Source of the DNA: Pseudonocardia sp. DSM 110487
Lineage (GTDB): Bacteria > Actinomycetota > Actinomycetes > Mycobacteriales > Pseudonocardiaceae
Assembly (NCBI RefSeq): GCF_019468565.1
Contig: NZ_CP080521.1
Span: 4,588,001-4,652,000, forward strand
Length of the DNA: 64,000 nt
Direction: 5' to 3'
The stretch's first letter is position 1; the number at the start of each line of letters is the position of its first letter. Shown piece by piece: positions 7,306-15,482 of this stretch. The notes under the pieces are model-generated. The model was given only the letters and a program-made list of their open reading frames with translations. It did not search any database and was not told the origin of the DNA. The position numbers were made by a program, and so were the translations under genes.

Positions 7306-8381
7306 CCGACTTCCTTCCCGACCAGCCGATCCGCTGCCGCGACTTCGGCATCGGCGCCGTGGGTGCCGGGTTCATCATGGCCGACGTCCAGCTCGACGCG
7401 TACGCGCGCGCCGGCTTCCCGGTGCGAGCCATCACGTCCCGGACCCGGGCGAACGCCGAGGCCGTTGCGAAGCGGTGGGACATCCCGGCCGTCTACTCCA
7501 CGGTGGAGGAGCTCGTCGCCGACCCGGCCGTGCAGATCCTCGATGTGGCCTACCCGCCGCACCTGCAGCCCGACGTCATCCGCGCGGCCCTCCGCCACGA
7601 CCACATCCGTGGCATCCTCGCCCAGAAGCCCCTCGCACTCGACCTGGCCGCGGCCACGGCGCTGGTCGAGGAGGTGGAGGCGGCCGGCAAGGTCATGTCG
7701 GTCAACCAGAACATGCGCTACGACCAGTCGATCCGGGTGCTCAAGCAGCTGATCGACCGCGGCGAGCTGGGCGAGATCGTGACGGCGACCGTCGACATGC
7801 GGGCGGTACCGCACTGGCAGGAGTTCCTGCGCGGCTACGACCGGCTGACGATCGCGAACATGAGCGTCCACCACCTGGACGCGCTGCGGTACCTGTTCGG
7901 CGAGCCGGAGGACGTCTACACGGCGGTCCGCACGGACCCGCGGACCACGTTCGAGCACCTCGACGGCATCGTCGCCAGCACACTGCGGTTCCGCAGCGGC
8001 GTGCTCGCTCTCTCGTTCGAGGACGTCTGGGGCGGTCCGGTGCGGGAGGGTGTCGAGGGCGACGTCGCCATCCGCTGGCGCGTGGAGGGCACCCGCGGCC
8101 TCGCCACCGGCACGCTCGGCTGGCCGGACTACCCCGACGGCAGCCCGTCGACGCTGCGCTACTCCAGCGAGTCGACGGGCGGGTGGGTCGAGCCCACCTG
8201 GGACACGCGGTGGTTCCCCGACGCCTTCGGCGGTGTCATGGAACAGCTGCAGCACGCGCTCGCCAACGGCGAGCCGCCCGTGCTCCCCGCGCGGGACAAC
8301 CTCCAGACCATGGCCCTCGTCGAGGCCACCTACCGATCGATCGCCGAGCGGCGTGCGGTGTCGCCCGCCGAGTTCCTCTGA
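7302..8381 (+). CDS. Gfo/Idh/MocA-family NAD(P)-dependent oxidoreductase
   Basis: A 359-residue sugar or inositol dehydrogenase-like enzyme. The N-terminal Rossmann domain begins IGAVGAGFIMADVQ. AQKPLAL stands where most members have EKP, so the first position is Gln instead of Glu while the catalytic Lys is kept. ANMSVHHLDALRYLFG carries the His/Asp region of the active site in the C-terminal domain. The GTG start at 7302 overlaps the upstream stop (GTGA). The gene follows the DUF4432 gene and precedes a TIM-barrel sugar isomerase, the usual company of this family in sugar and inositol catabolic operons. The substrate is undetermined. Confidence 0.9.
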   Translation: MTDFLPDQPIRCRDFGIGAVGAGFIMADVQLDAYARAGFPVRAITSRTRANAEAVAKRWDIPAVYSTVEELVADPAVQILDVAYPPHLQPDVIRAALRHDHIRGILAQKPLALDLAAATALVEEVEAAGKVMSVNQNMRYDQSIRVLKQLIDRGELGEIVTATVDMRAVPHWQEFLRGYDRLTIANMSVHHLDALRYLFGEPEDVYTAVRTDPRTTFEHLDGIVASTLRFRSGVLALSFEDVWGGPVREGVEGDVAIRWRVEGTRGLATGTLGWPDYPDGSPSTLRYSSESTGGWVEPTWDTRWFPDAFGGVMEQLQHALANGEPPVLPARDNLQTMALVEATYRSIAERRAVSPAEFL

Positions 8382-8401
8382 ATCCACGAAGGAGTGGCCC
8401 C

Positions 8402-9304
8402 ATGCTGCCCGTCGGCATCTTCTCCGGCATCTACCAGCACGACCTCGACGAGGCCGCCCGCCGCGCCCGCGCCCACGGCTTCGGCTGCGTGCAGTTCGAC
8501 CTCGACTTCACGGACCCGCGCTTCACCGAGCAGGGCCTCACCGAGGCCGAGTGCAAGTCGATCCGCGACACCTACCGCCGCCATGACCTGCCCATCGTGT
8601 CGGTGTCCGGCTACACCAACATCATCCATCCCGACCCGGCCGAGCGGCAGCTGCGGTTGAACCGGCTGCGGGCCCTGATCCGCAATGGCCGCAACCTCGG
8701 CACCCCGTACGTGATCAGCGAGACCGGCACGTACAACACCGGCAGCGACTGGGCGCCCGACCCGCGCAACCTCACGGAAGCCGGCTACTCCGAGTGCCTC
8801 GACGTGATCGGCGAGCTGGTGGAGGAGGCCGCCAAGAGCGACGCCGTGTTCTGCGTCGAGACCTACGTCAACAACGTGATCGGCACGATCGACGCCACGC
8901 TGCGGCTGTTCCGGGACATCAACAGCCCGCACCTCGGCCTGGTCATGGACCCGACCAACTACTTCGAGGACCACAACATCGACGACATGGACGGCGTGCT
9001 GCGCCGCATGTTCGCCGAGCTCGGCCCGTACATCAAGATCGCGCACGCGAAGGACGTCGCCCGCGCGTCCGACACGAGCGAGAAGCACGCCGACACCGGC
9101 GCGGCCGAGTACCTGTCCTTCCGCGGCGTCGGGGCGATGGAACTGCACGGCCCCGGCCACGGCGCGCTCAACTACCCGCTCTACCTGAAGCTCCTCGCCG
9201 CCCAGCACCCGAACATGCCGGTGATCATCGAGCACGTCACGGAGGACGAGGTCCCGGCGGCGAAGGACTTCGTCTACGAGGCGCTGATCCAGGTGGGCGC
9301 CTAA
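8402..9304 (+). CDS. Sugar phosphate isomerase/epimerase (xylose isomerase-like TIM barrel)
   Basis: A 300-residue AP-endonuclease/xylose-isomerase-like barrel. Expected metal ligands appear in VFCVETYVNN (Glu), LVMDPTNYF (Asp), IKIAHAKDV (His) and VIIEHV (Glu). Such enzymes isomerise or epimerise keto sugars or inositol intermediates. The ATG at 8402 follows GAAGGAG with normal spacing, 20 bases after the oxidoreductase stop. It is the last gene of the operon, and a stem-loop repeat begins 11 bases downstream. It is cytoplasmic and probably acts on the product of the neighbouring dehydrogenases. Confidence 0.88.
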   Translation: MLPVGIFSGIYQHDLDEAARRARAHGFGCVQFDLDFTDPRFTEQGLTEAECKSIRDTYRRHDLPIVSVSGYTNIIHPDPAERQLRLNRLRALIRNGRNLGTPYVISETGTYNTGSDWAPDPRNLTEAGYSECLDVIGELVEEAAKSDAVFCVETYVNNVIGTIDATLRLFRDINSPHLGLVMDPTNYFEDHNIDDMDGVLRRMFAELGPYIKIAHAKDVARASDTSEKHADTGAAEYLSFRGVGAMELHGPGHGALNYPLYLKLLAAQHPNMPVIIEHVTEDEVPAAKDFVYEALIQVGA

Positions 9305-9314
9305 CCCGGCCCTT

Positions 9315-9371
9315 TTCCGACGAACGGCGCTCTCGTCGGAACCTATGCGACGAACGCGCCGCTCGTCGGAA
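9315..9371. repeat. 57-bp inverted repeat, left copy, with internal hairpins
   Basis: Begins and ends with TTCC/GGAA. It contains a perfect 9-bp stem TTCCGACGA / TCGTCGGAA (9315-9323 and 9333-9341) and a second stem CGACGA / TCGTCG (9348-9353 and 9363-9368). Its reverse complement matches 10418-10474 at 52 of 57 positions by hand alignment. It follows the sugar isomerase stop, and the last ten codons of the convergent gene lie inside it, so it may also serve as a bidirectional terminator. Confidence 0.8.
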
Positions 9372-10332
9372 CGCTCAGCCGCGTGTAAAGCCGGGGGCGG
9401 GGGCGTAGGGCCGCCTGGGCGTGCGTGCGTTCCAGGTCAGCGAGCACCCTTGCGGCCTCACGGGTGATGCGGCTGGGTGCGGTGGCCACCACGATGATCC
9501 CTGCTGCCGTCATCGCAGAGCGGCGGGCGAGGGTGGCGGCGTGGTCGGCCGGGCTCAAGTGGAACTCGTGCGAGTCGATCTCCCACGCCATGGCCACGCC
9601 GTCGAACCACGCATCCGGCTTCGCGATGAACTGTCCGTGCTCGTCGACGACCTCCGCATTCCACATGGCCGGAGGCAGTAACCTGCTGTGCTGCAGGAGC
9701 AAGCGGGCCTTCGCCTCGGCGACGGATCGAATCCCGCCGCTAACCTCGTGCAGCACCTCGCGGGGGAGCCGGGAACCGCGCTGACCCCCTTCCTCGAGCT
9801 CGGCCGCGAGCTGGGCGGGTGTGCGCATTCCGCGCTGCACGACCTCGGCGACGATGGATCGCACGACGTCGCGGTCGCGCATGCGGCGGACGGCGTCGAC
9901 CACGGCGCGTTCCAGCGGGGCGAGCGGCCACCTGCCGGGCTCCGGAGCCGGAAGCCGGTCGGTGCGCTCGATCATCACGAGCCCGTAACCGCTGCGCCGC
10001 CGCTCGGCGGGCACGAGTAGGTGCACGGGCCCACTTGGGCGGGGCGCCCGCTCCAGCCCGTGCAGCTCGAGCGCGTCAGCGCCGGTGATCAACGCGTCCG
10101 GGCCGGCGTGGAGCAGGCCACCCCGACGGCGGTCGTCCCGACTGGGCGGTGCGTTCCTCAGCAGCACGAGGCCAGGTGCAAGGCGGCGCCACGGCCCTCC
10201 GGGCCGGCAGCGGTACGCGATCGTGTCGCGGTGCATCCCGAGCTCGACGAGGTCGCGGACGAGAACGACGGGACCGCCCCGGTACGCGACGAGATCGTCG
10301 AGGTCGGGGACATCGGTGCGGCGGCGAGGCAT
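9343..10332 (-). CDS. AbiEi/DUF559-like hypothetical protein (winged helix plus nuclease-like fold)
   Basis: A 329-residue protein of a type common as lone genes in actinobacteria. The N-terminus (LVELGMHRDTIAYRCRPGG, then WRRLAPGLVLL) resembles the winged-helix start of AbiEi-type antitoxins. The C-terminal part has PDAWFDGVAMAWEIDSHEFH, resembling Vsr/DUF559 endonuclease-like folds with Asp and Glu-x-Asp acidic positions. The ATG at 10332 is chosen; an in-frame GTG three codons upstream is possible. The stop lies inside the left 57-bp repeat. No toxin partner or methylase is adjacent, so a toxin-antitoxin or restriction role is not supported here. The function is unknown, and it may be a small transferable cassette. 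Confidence 0.65.
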   Translation of the reverse strand: MPRRRTDVPDLDDLVAYRGGPVVLVRDLVELGMHRDTIAYRCRPGGPWRRLAPGLVLLRNAPPSRDDRRRGGLLHAGPDALITGADALELHGLERAPRPSGPVHLLVPAERRRSGYGLVMIERTDRLPAPEPGRWPLAPLERAVVDAVRRMRDRDVVRSIVAEVVQRGMRTPAQLAAELEEGGQRGSRLPREVLHEVSGGIRSVAEAKARLLLQHSRLLPPAMWNAEVVDEHGQFIAKPDAWFDGVAMAWEIDSHEFHLSPADHAATLARRSAMTAAGIIVVATAPSRITREAARVLADLERTHAQAALRPRPRLYTRLSVPTSGAFVA

Positions 10333-10417
10333 GCGCCCCACGGTGCGACCAGCCGAGGCTCCAGCCAGGCGAACCTCGGATCTGTGGATGCGCGAGGTGC
10401 GAGGTGGAAAACCCCGA

Positions 10418-10474
10418 TTCCGACGAACGGCGCGTTGGTCGGATAGGTTCCGACGAACGCGCCGTTCGTCGGAA
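10418..10474. repeat. 57-bp inverted repeat, right copy
   Basis: Starts TTCCGACGAACGGCGC and ends CGTTCGTCGGAA. It is the inverted partner of 9315-9371 with five mismatches. It lies 86 bases upstream of the nuclease-like gene and four bases beyond the stop of the FadR-type regulator gene. It contains the strong stem CCGACGAACG / CGTTCGTCGG. Confidence 0.8.
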
Positions 10475-10478
10475 AGGG

Positions 10479-11237
10479 TCAGCGTTCCAGGCGTGCCGTG
10501 CCTTTCGTACTCCCGCGGCGGGTCAGCCAGGCTTCCGTGATGTGGCGGGTCATCGCTGTGGCCGCGCCTTCCGCGTCGCCGTCCGCGATGCGCTCGTAGA
10601 TCTCCCGGTGGCCGCGGTTGGAGGCGAGGCAGTCGGCGGTGCCGGGCTGGCCGACGTAGCGGGCGGCGTCGGCGGCCTGCGACTCCAGCGAGCGCACCAC
10701 GCCGCGGGCGATCCGGTTGCCCGACGCCCGCATGATCACGTCGTGGAACTCCTTGTCGTTCGGCCGGTACCGCGGCCAGTCGGCGACGAGGGTGTCCATG
10801 AGGTCGACGAGCTCGCGTAGCCGGGCCAGCCCGGCCTCGTCGATGGTGCGGGCGGCGACGAACGCCATGTCGGCCTCCAGCAGCCGCCGGGTCACCACGA
10901 GGTCGTCGAGGATCCCCGAGTGGCGCTCGGAGCCGATGCTGGCGGCGAGCACCTGCTCGTCGAGCAGGTTCCACGAGTCCGGATCGGTGATCACCGTGCC
11001 GGAACCCTGCCGCACCCGGACCAGGCCCTTCTCCTGCAGCATCTTCACCGACTCGCGCACGACCGTGCGGCTCACCGAGAACGTCTCGCAGAGCGCGGGC
11101 TCGGTCGGCAGGGCGCTCCCGGGCGGGTAGGCGCCCGCGACGATCCGCTGGACGAGCTCGGTGGCGACCGCTCGGGAGAGCCCGGCTGGCCGCCGCGTCC
11201 AGGCGGGGGCGCCCTCGTCGAGAGGTGCGGTCGACAT
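10479..11237 (-). CDS. GntR/FadR-family transcriptional regulator (FCD domain)
   Basis: A 252-residue regulator. The N-terminal winged helix spans roughly residues 20-85 (LPTEPALCETFSVSRTVVRE, VRVRQGSGTVI). The C-terminal FCD domain shows the usual metal/effector His positions in DKEFHDVIM, NRGHREIY and MTRHITEAW. The ATG at 11237 has GGAGGGAGG just upstream. It is transcribed divergently from the sugar importer operon at 11344. The palindrome AGTCGT-CAT-ACGACT lies in that operon's promoter, so it probably represses the importer and enolase-superfamily gene until a sugar acid or related ligand binds. Confidence 0.92.
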   Translation of the reverse strand: MSTAPLDEGAPAWTRRPAGLSRAVATELVQRIVAGAYPPGSALPTEPALCETFSVSRTVVRESVKMLQEKGLVRVRQGSGTVITDPDSWNLLDEQVLAASIGSERHSGILDDLVVTRRLLEADMAFVAARTIDEAGLARLRELVDLMDTLVADWPRYRPNDKEFHDVIMRASGNRIARGVVRSLESQAADAARYVGQPGTADCLASNRGHREIYERIADGDAEGAATAMTRHITEAWLTRRGSTKGTARLER

Positions 11238-11285
11238 CCATTCCTCCCTCCGTCGCGGTGGGCGAACAGTACCCCAGGACCCGCG

Positions 11286-11314
11286 TTGACATCAGTCGTC
11301 ATACGACTTATGTT
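11286..11314 (+). promoter_or_regulatory. Consensus promoter of the sugar ABC operon
   Basis: TTGACA (11286-11291), a 17-bp spacer and TATGTT (11309-11314) lie 29 bases before the ATG at 11344. This is the strongest promoter-like sequence I see in the window. Confidence 0.75.
11294..11308. promoter_or_regulatory. Likely FadR/GntR operator
   Basis: AGTCGT-CAT-ACGACT is a perfect inverted repeat filling the spacer between -35 and -10. The arrangement and GT/AC core suit GntR-family operators, and the divergent FadR-type gene is the natural ligand. Confidence 0.65.
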
Positions 11315-11343
11315 TCCGCCACCCATACGAGGGAGGCATCGCG

Positions 11344-12612
11344 ATGAAGCGAGTACTCGCAACGGCCGCCGCGCTCGTCGCGGCCGTCGCGCTGGCCGGG
11401 TGCGGCGGCGCGGCAGGCACCGGATCCCTGCCGCAGGGCGGCGGGGACGCGAAGAAGCTCGTGGTCTGGGACTGGAAGTCCGGCGACGCCAACACCGCCG
11501 GCTACTTCGAGGCCGCCCGCGCGGCCTTCGCCGCGCGGCACCCGGACATCGACGTCGAGTTCGTCGCGCAGCCGTTCGACCAGTACTACACGCTGCTCGG
11601 CACGGCCATCGAGGCCGGTCAGGGCCCGGACGTGGTGCTGTTCAACGGCGGCGGCCAGATCCGCGACCGTGCCGACGCCCTCGTCCCGCTCGACCCCTAC
11701 CTCGACGGCGCGCGGCAGCGGCTGGCCGGCTGGGACGCCTTCCGCTCCGGCGACACCACGCTCGCCGCACCGGTGACGCTGCAGGGGATGCCGATCTACT
11801 ACAACAAGGCGCTCTACCGGCAGGCCGGGCTCGACCCGGAGCGCCCGCCCGCCACGTTCGCCGAGCTCCAGGCCACCTGCGCCGCGATCGAGGAGCGCAC
11901 CGACGCCACCTGCTTCTCCGCGGGCAACAAGGAGGGCTACGGCATCCAGTTCTTCATGTCGGCGTTCGGCCCGGGCATCCTCACGCCACAGGAGTACGAC
12001 GCCTGGCTCGCCGGTGACCGGGACTGGAACTCCCCGAACGTGAAGCGGATCTTCGAGCTCTGGAAGCAGTTCGAGGACGCCGGCTACAACAACCCCGGCG
12101 TGAACTCCACGGCCCTGTTCAACGACGCCTTCTCGGTGTTCTCCGGCGGCCGGGCCGCCCACGTCATCGGGCTCATCTCGGATGTGGGCAACTGGAAGGA
12201 CCTCGGCGAGTTCCTCGGAGCCGACCTCGGCGTCACCGTCGGGCCGGTGATCACCGACGGCGCCGCGCCCACGCTGGCCTTCGACGGCGGCATCGGCTAC
12301 GGCGTCACGAAGTGGACGGCCGACCCGGCGCTCGCCGCCGACCTCGTCGCGGCACTGACGGATCCGCAGGCGCTGCGGGTCTTCTACACCGACGCAGGGG
12401 CGCTGCCCTCGGATCCGGGCATCGACACGTCCGACTCCGGCCCCGTGGTCGGTGAGCTGGTCGCGGACCTGTCCGCAGGCAAGCCCGCGCTGCACCTCGC
12501 GCTCTCGGCGAGCACGCAGGACCTGATGGGGCGGCTGTCGCAGGAACTGCTGGCCGGCTCGGTCACGGTCGACGACGCGGTGCGCCAGCTCGCGGCGGCC
12601 GACGCGGCATGA
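11344..12612 (+). CDS. Sugar ABC transporter substrate-binding lipoprotein (family 1)
   Basis: A 422-residue extracytoplasmic carbohydrate-binding protein. The signal peptide begins MKRVLATAAALVAAV and ends in the lipobox LAGC. Family-1 features follow: LVVWDWKSGDANTAGYFE, GQGPDVVLFNGGG and MPIYYNKALYRQAG. The start follows GAGGGAGG. It is the first gene of an operon with two permeases and an enolase-superfamily enzyme. No ATPase is encoded, so a shared MsiK-type ATPase elsewhere in the genome probably powers the importer. Expression is likely controlled by the divergent FadR-type regulator. The enolase-superfamily partner hints at a sugar-acid or sugar-derived ligand. Confidence 0.93.
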   Translation: MKRVLATAAALVAAVALAGCGGAAGTGSLPQGGGDAKKLVVWDWKSGDANTAGYFEAARAAFAARHPDIDVEFVAQPFDQYYTLLGTAIEAGQGPDVVLFNGGGQIRDRADALVPLDPYLDGARQRLAGWDAFRSGDTTLAAPVTLQGMPIYYNKALYRQAGLDPERPPATFAELQATCAAIEERTDATCFSAGNKEGYGIQFFMSAFGPGILTPQEYDAWLAGDRDWNSPNVKRIFELWKQFEDAGYNNPGVNSTALFNDAFSVFSGGRAAHVIGLISDVGNWKDLGEFLGADLGVTVGPVITDGAAPTLAFDGGIGYGVTKWTADPALAADLVAALTDPQALRVFYTDAGALPSDPGIDTSDSGPVVGELVADLSAGKPALHLALSASTQDLMGRLSQELLAGSVTVDDAVRQLAAADAA

Positions 12613-13532
12613 CCGTCGGTACGGCATCGGCTCCCGCCCGGGCGGCGGAGCTGTCGGAAGGTCGCCGGTGGGCCATGCCCGAGCGGGCGTGGCCCTACCT
12701 GCTGGTGGCGCCCGCGGTGCTGGTGCTCGCCGTCTTCCGCTTCTACCCGCTGCTGCTGGGCGCGAACTTCTCGCTCACCGGTGACGGCGAGCAGAACGGG
12801 CAGTTCAACGGTCTTGCCAACTACGTCGAGATCTTCCGCGACCCGGTGTTCGGCTCCGCGCTGCGCAACGTCGGGCTGCTGATCCTGCTGCTGCCGGTCG
12901 CCGTCGCCGTGCCAGGGCTGCTCGCGACGTTCCTGTTCCTGCACGTGCCGGGGCACCGCTTCTACCGGAGCGTCTATTTCTTCCCGGTCGTCCTGTCACC
13001 GGTGATCATCGGCGCGATCTTCAACATCGTCCTCGCGATCGACGGGCCGGTGAACGTGCTCCTCGGCGGGCTCGGGCTCCGCCCGGTCGAGTGGCTCGGC
13101 GACCCGGGCATCGCGATGTTCTCGGTGGTCGCCGTGCACATCTGGGCCACGTTCGGGATGGCACTGGTGATCTTCCTCGCCGGGTTCGCGACCCTGGACA
13201 GATCGCTGCTCGACGCCGCCCGCGTCGACGGCGCCAACCTGGCGCAGACGATCCGGCACGTGATCGTGCCGGGGCTGTCGCGGACGATCCAGTTCGTGGT
13301 CGTCACGACCATGATCGGGATGCTGACCTCGATGTTCGGCCTGTTGTACGTCATGACGGGCGGTGGTCCCGGTTCGTCGACCTACCTCCCGGAGCTCTAC
13401 ATCTGGGTGATGCAGGGCGAGATGAACAGGCCCGCGCTGGCGTCCGCGGCGTCGATGGTGCTGTTCGCGCTGATGGTCGTGATCGGTGCCGCCCAGATCC
13501 GGATCCTGCGCCGTGCGACGAAGGAGGCGTGA
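12609..13532 (+). CDS. Sugar ABC transporter permease (MalF/UgpA type)
   Basis: A 307-residue inner-membrane subunit with about six transmembrane segments; the first is WPYLLVAPAVLVLAVFRFYP near residue 30. The cytoplasmic EAA-like loop is LDRSLLDAARVDGANLAQT, which contacts the ATPase. The ATG at 12609 overlaps the binding-protein stop (ATGA). It pairs with the next permease to form the membrane channel. No nucleotide-binding subunit lies nearby. Confidence 0.93.
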   Translation: MTVGTASAPARAAELSEGRRWAMPERAWPYLLVAPAVLVLAVFRFYPLLLGANFSLTGDGEQNGQFNGLANYVEIFRDPVFGSALRNVGLLILLLPVAVAVPGLLATFLFLHVPGHRFYRSVYFFPVVLSPVIIGAIFNIVLAIDGPVNVLLGGLGLRPVEWLGDPGIAMFSVVAVHIWATFGMALVIFLAGFATLDRSLLDAARVDGANLAQTIRHVIVPGLSRTIQFVVVTTMIGMLTSMFGLLYVMTGGGPGSSTYLPELYIWVMQGEMNRPALASAASMVLFALMVVIGAAQIRILRRATKEA

Positions 13533-13533
13533 C

Positions 13534-14355
13534 GTGCCACGGATCGGCCGCTGGGTGATCGCCTTACCGATGGCACTGCTCGCGATCGCGACGATCTACC
13601 CGGTTCTCTTCACGGCGAACGTGGCGTTCAAGTCGCGGCGCGAGTACGTCCTCGACCGCTTCGCAGTGGCCGAGTCGTTCGGCTGGGACAATTTCGCCAC
13701 CGCGTGGACGCGCTCGGGCCTCGACCGCTACTTCGTCAACTCGCTGCTGGTCACGGCCGCCTCGGTGCTACTGCTCATCCTGATCGGCTCGATGGCCGGG
13801 TTCGCGTTCAGCCACCTGAGCTTCCGCGGCAGCCGCCTGCTGTTCGCCGGGTGCCTCGGTGCTCTGCTCGTGCCGTTCCAGGTGATCATGGTGCCGTTCT
13901 TCCGGGTGCTCGTGGACACCGGCCTGCTCGACACCTATCCGGGGCTCGTGCTCGCGTACGTGAGCCAGTTCCTGCCGTTCACGATCTTCCTGATGACGAG
14001 CTACTACGCCGGTATCCCGCGCGACATCGTCGAGGCCGCCCGCATCGACGGCAACTCCCCGTTCGGCGTGTACCGGCGGATCATGCTGCCGCTGGGACGG
14101 CCCGCGCTGGTCTCGGTCGCGATCCTCAACGCGCTGTACTGCTGGAACGACGTGCTCGTCGCCCTGCTCGTCATGCAGTCCTCCGAGCACCGCACGCTCA
14201 TGGTCGGCATCACGGCCCTGCGCGGGCAGTACTCCTCCGACATCCCGACCTTCGCCGCCGGGGTGCTCATCGCGGCCGTCCCGCTGCTGCTGGTCTACCT
14301 GGTCTTCCAGCGCCAGATCACCGAGGGCGTCACCGCCGGTTCGACGAAGGGCTGA
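13534..14355 (+). CDS. Sugar ABC transporter permease (MalG/UgpE type)
   Basis: A 273-residue inner-membrane protein with six predicted membrane segments. The ATPase-contact loop GIPRDIVEAARIDGNSPFGV is the canonical MalG-type EAA motif. The GTG at 13534 comes right after the upstream stop and follows AAGGAGG, so the longer upstream frame is not used. It forms a heterodimeric channel with the preceding permease. The next gene starts two bases after its stop. Confidence 0.92.
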   Translation: MPRIGRWVIALPMALLAIATIYPVLFTANVAFKSRREYVLDRFAVAESFGWDNFATAWTRSGLDRYFVNSLLVTAASVLLLILIGSMAGFAFSHLSFRGSRLLFAGCLGALLVPFQVIMVPFFRVLVDTGLLDTYPGLVLAYVSQFLPFTIFLMTSYYAGIPRDIVEAARIDGNSPFGVYRRIMLPLGRPALVSVAILNALYCWNDVLVALLVMQSSEHRTLMVGITALRGQYSSDIPTFAAGVLIAAVPLLLVYLVFQRQITEGVTAGSTKG

Positions 14356-14357
14356 AC

Positions 14358-15482
14358 GTGCGGATCACGGGATTCCGGACCCTGACCACGATCCACAACC
14401 GTGGGCGCCCCCTCGGCGACGCCAACGGCGTGATCGCCGACGGCGTCACCGAGATGCCCGTCGTGCTCGTGGATACCGACGCGGGGATCACCGGAGTGGG
14501 GCTGGGTCCGCACCCCGAGCTGGAGCACGTGTTCGCCGCGATCGAGGGCGAGGACCCGCGCGCGGTCACCGCGCTGTACGACCGGATGCTCGACCGCGTC
14601 TTCAAGACCGGCCACGCCGGTGCCGTGTTCGGCACCATCGGCGCGCTCGACACCGCGCTGTGGGACATCAAGGCGAAGGCCACGGGCGAGCCGCTGTGGC
14701 GGCTGCTGGGCGCGCGGTCTCCGCGAGTTCCCGCGTACGCGTCGGGCATCGACATCGTGCTGTCCGACGAGGAACTGGTGACGCTCCACAAGCGCTACGC
14801 CGAGCACGGCCTGACCGCGGCCAAGCTCAAGGGCGGTCTCGACGTCGAGCGGGACCGCGTGCGGCTGGAGCTGGTGCGCGACGTGCTCGCCGAGGCGGGC
14901 GTGCGGCGCCCGGCGTTGATGCTGGACGCCAACGAGACGTGGTCCCGCAAGCAGGCGGTGCGCCACGTCGCCGAGCTGGAGCGCACCCTCGAACTCACCT
15001 GGGTGGAGGAGCCGGTGCGCCGCTGGGACGCCGAGGGGTTCGCCGTCGTCAGCCGGGGGGTCCGCGCGTCCGTCGCGACCGGCGAGAACCTCACCGGCCT
15101 CGAGCAGTACCGACCCCTGCTCGCCGCGGGTGGGGTCGACGTCGTGCAGGCGGGTGCCGTCTGGGGGATCACCCACTTCCTGCGGGTCGCGGTGCTCGCC
15201 CACGCCCACGACCTGCCGGTGAGCCCCGTCGGCGGCACACCCAACCCGCTCGTGCACGCCGCGGCCGCGGTGCCCAACCTGATCGCCTGCGAGCTGCAGG
15301 ACCTGACCGATCCGCTCGGCCTGCACTCCGACGTCCGGGTGCAGGACGGGGCGATCGTGCTGGGCGAGCGGCCCGGGATCGGCGTGGAGGTGAACGAGGC
15401 GGAGATGACGCCGCCGCCGCCGACGGCCGCCGGGCCGGGCCCGCACGTGCGCCCGCCGGATGCGGGCCGACGGCTGGGCTAG
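14358..15482 (+). CDS. Mandelate racemase/muconate lactonizing enzyme family protein
   Basis: An enolase-superfamily enzyme of 374 residues, cytoplasmic and Mg-dependent. The N-terminal capping domain is followed by a barrel with metal ligands in ALMLDANETWS (Asp), LTWVEEPV (Glu) and VATGENL (Glu). The KLK of LTAAKLKGG would supply the catalytic Lys, and a His appears in LAHAHDLPVSPVGGTP. Most such genes next to sugar importers encode sugar-acid dehydratases; a racemase or cycloisomerase cannot be excluded. The GTG start at 14358 is two bases after the permease stop. The stop TAG lies in CTAG, shared with the convergent P-type ATPase gene. Confidence 0.88.
   Translation: MRITGFRTLTTIHNRGRPLGDANGVIADGVTEMPVVLVDTDAGITGVGLGPHPELEHVFAAIEGEDPRAVTALYDRMLDRVFKTGHAGAVFGTIGALDTALWDIKAKATGEPLWRLLGARSPRVPAYASGIDIVLSDEELVTLHKRYAEHGLTAAKLKGGLDVERDRVRLELVRDVLAEAGVRRPALMLDANETWSRKQAVRHVAELERTLELTWVEEPVRRWDAEGFAVVSRGVRASVATGENLTGLEQYRPLLAAGGVDVVQAGAVWGITHFLRVAVLAHAHDLPVSPVGGTPNPLVHAAAAVPNLIACELQDLTDPLGLHSDVRVQDGAIVLGERPGIGVEVNEAEMTPPPPTAAGPGPHVRPPDAGRRLG

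Noticed and set aside
9343..10332. Type IV toxin-antitoxin or restriction system
   Set aside because: No AbiEii-type nucleotidyltransferase, methylase or second nuclease is adjacent. The protein stands alone with unrelated metabolic neighbours.
9343..11292. A 649-residue open frame that would fuse the nuclease-like protein to an N-terminal half over the FadR-type gene
   Set aside because: The upstream part is the out-of-frame shadow of the FadR-type regulator gene (10479-11237). The homologous protein begins at the ATG at 10332.
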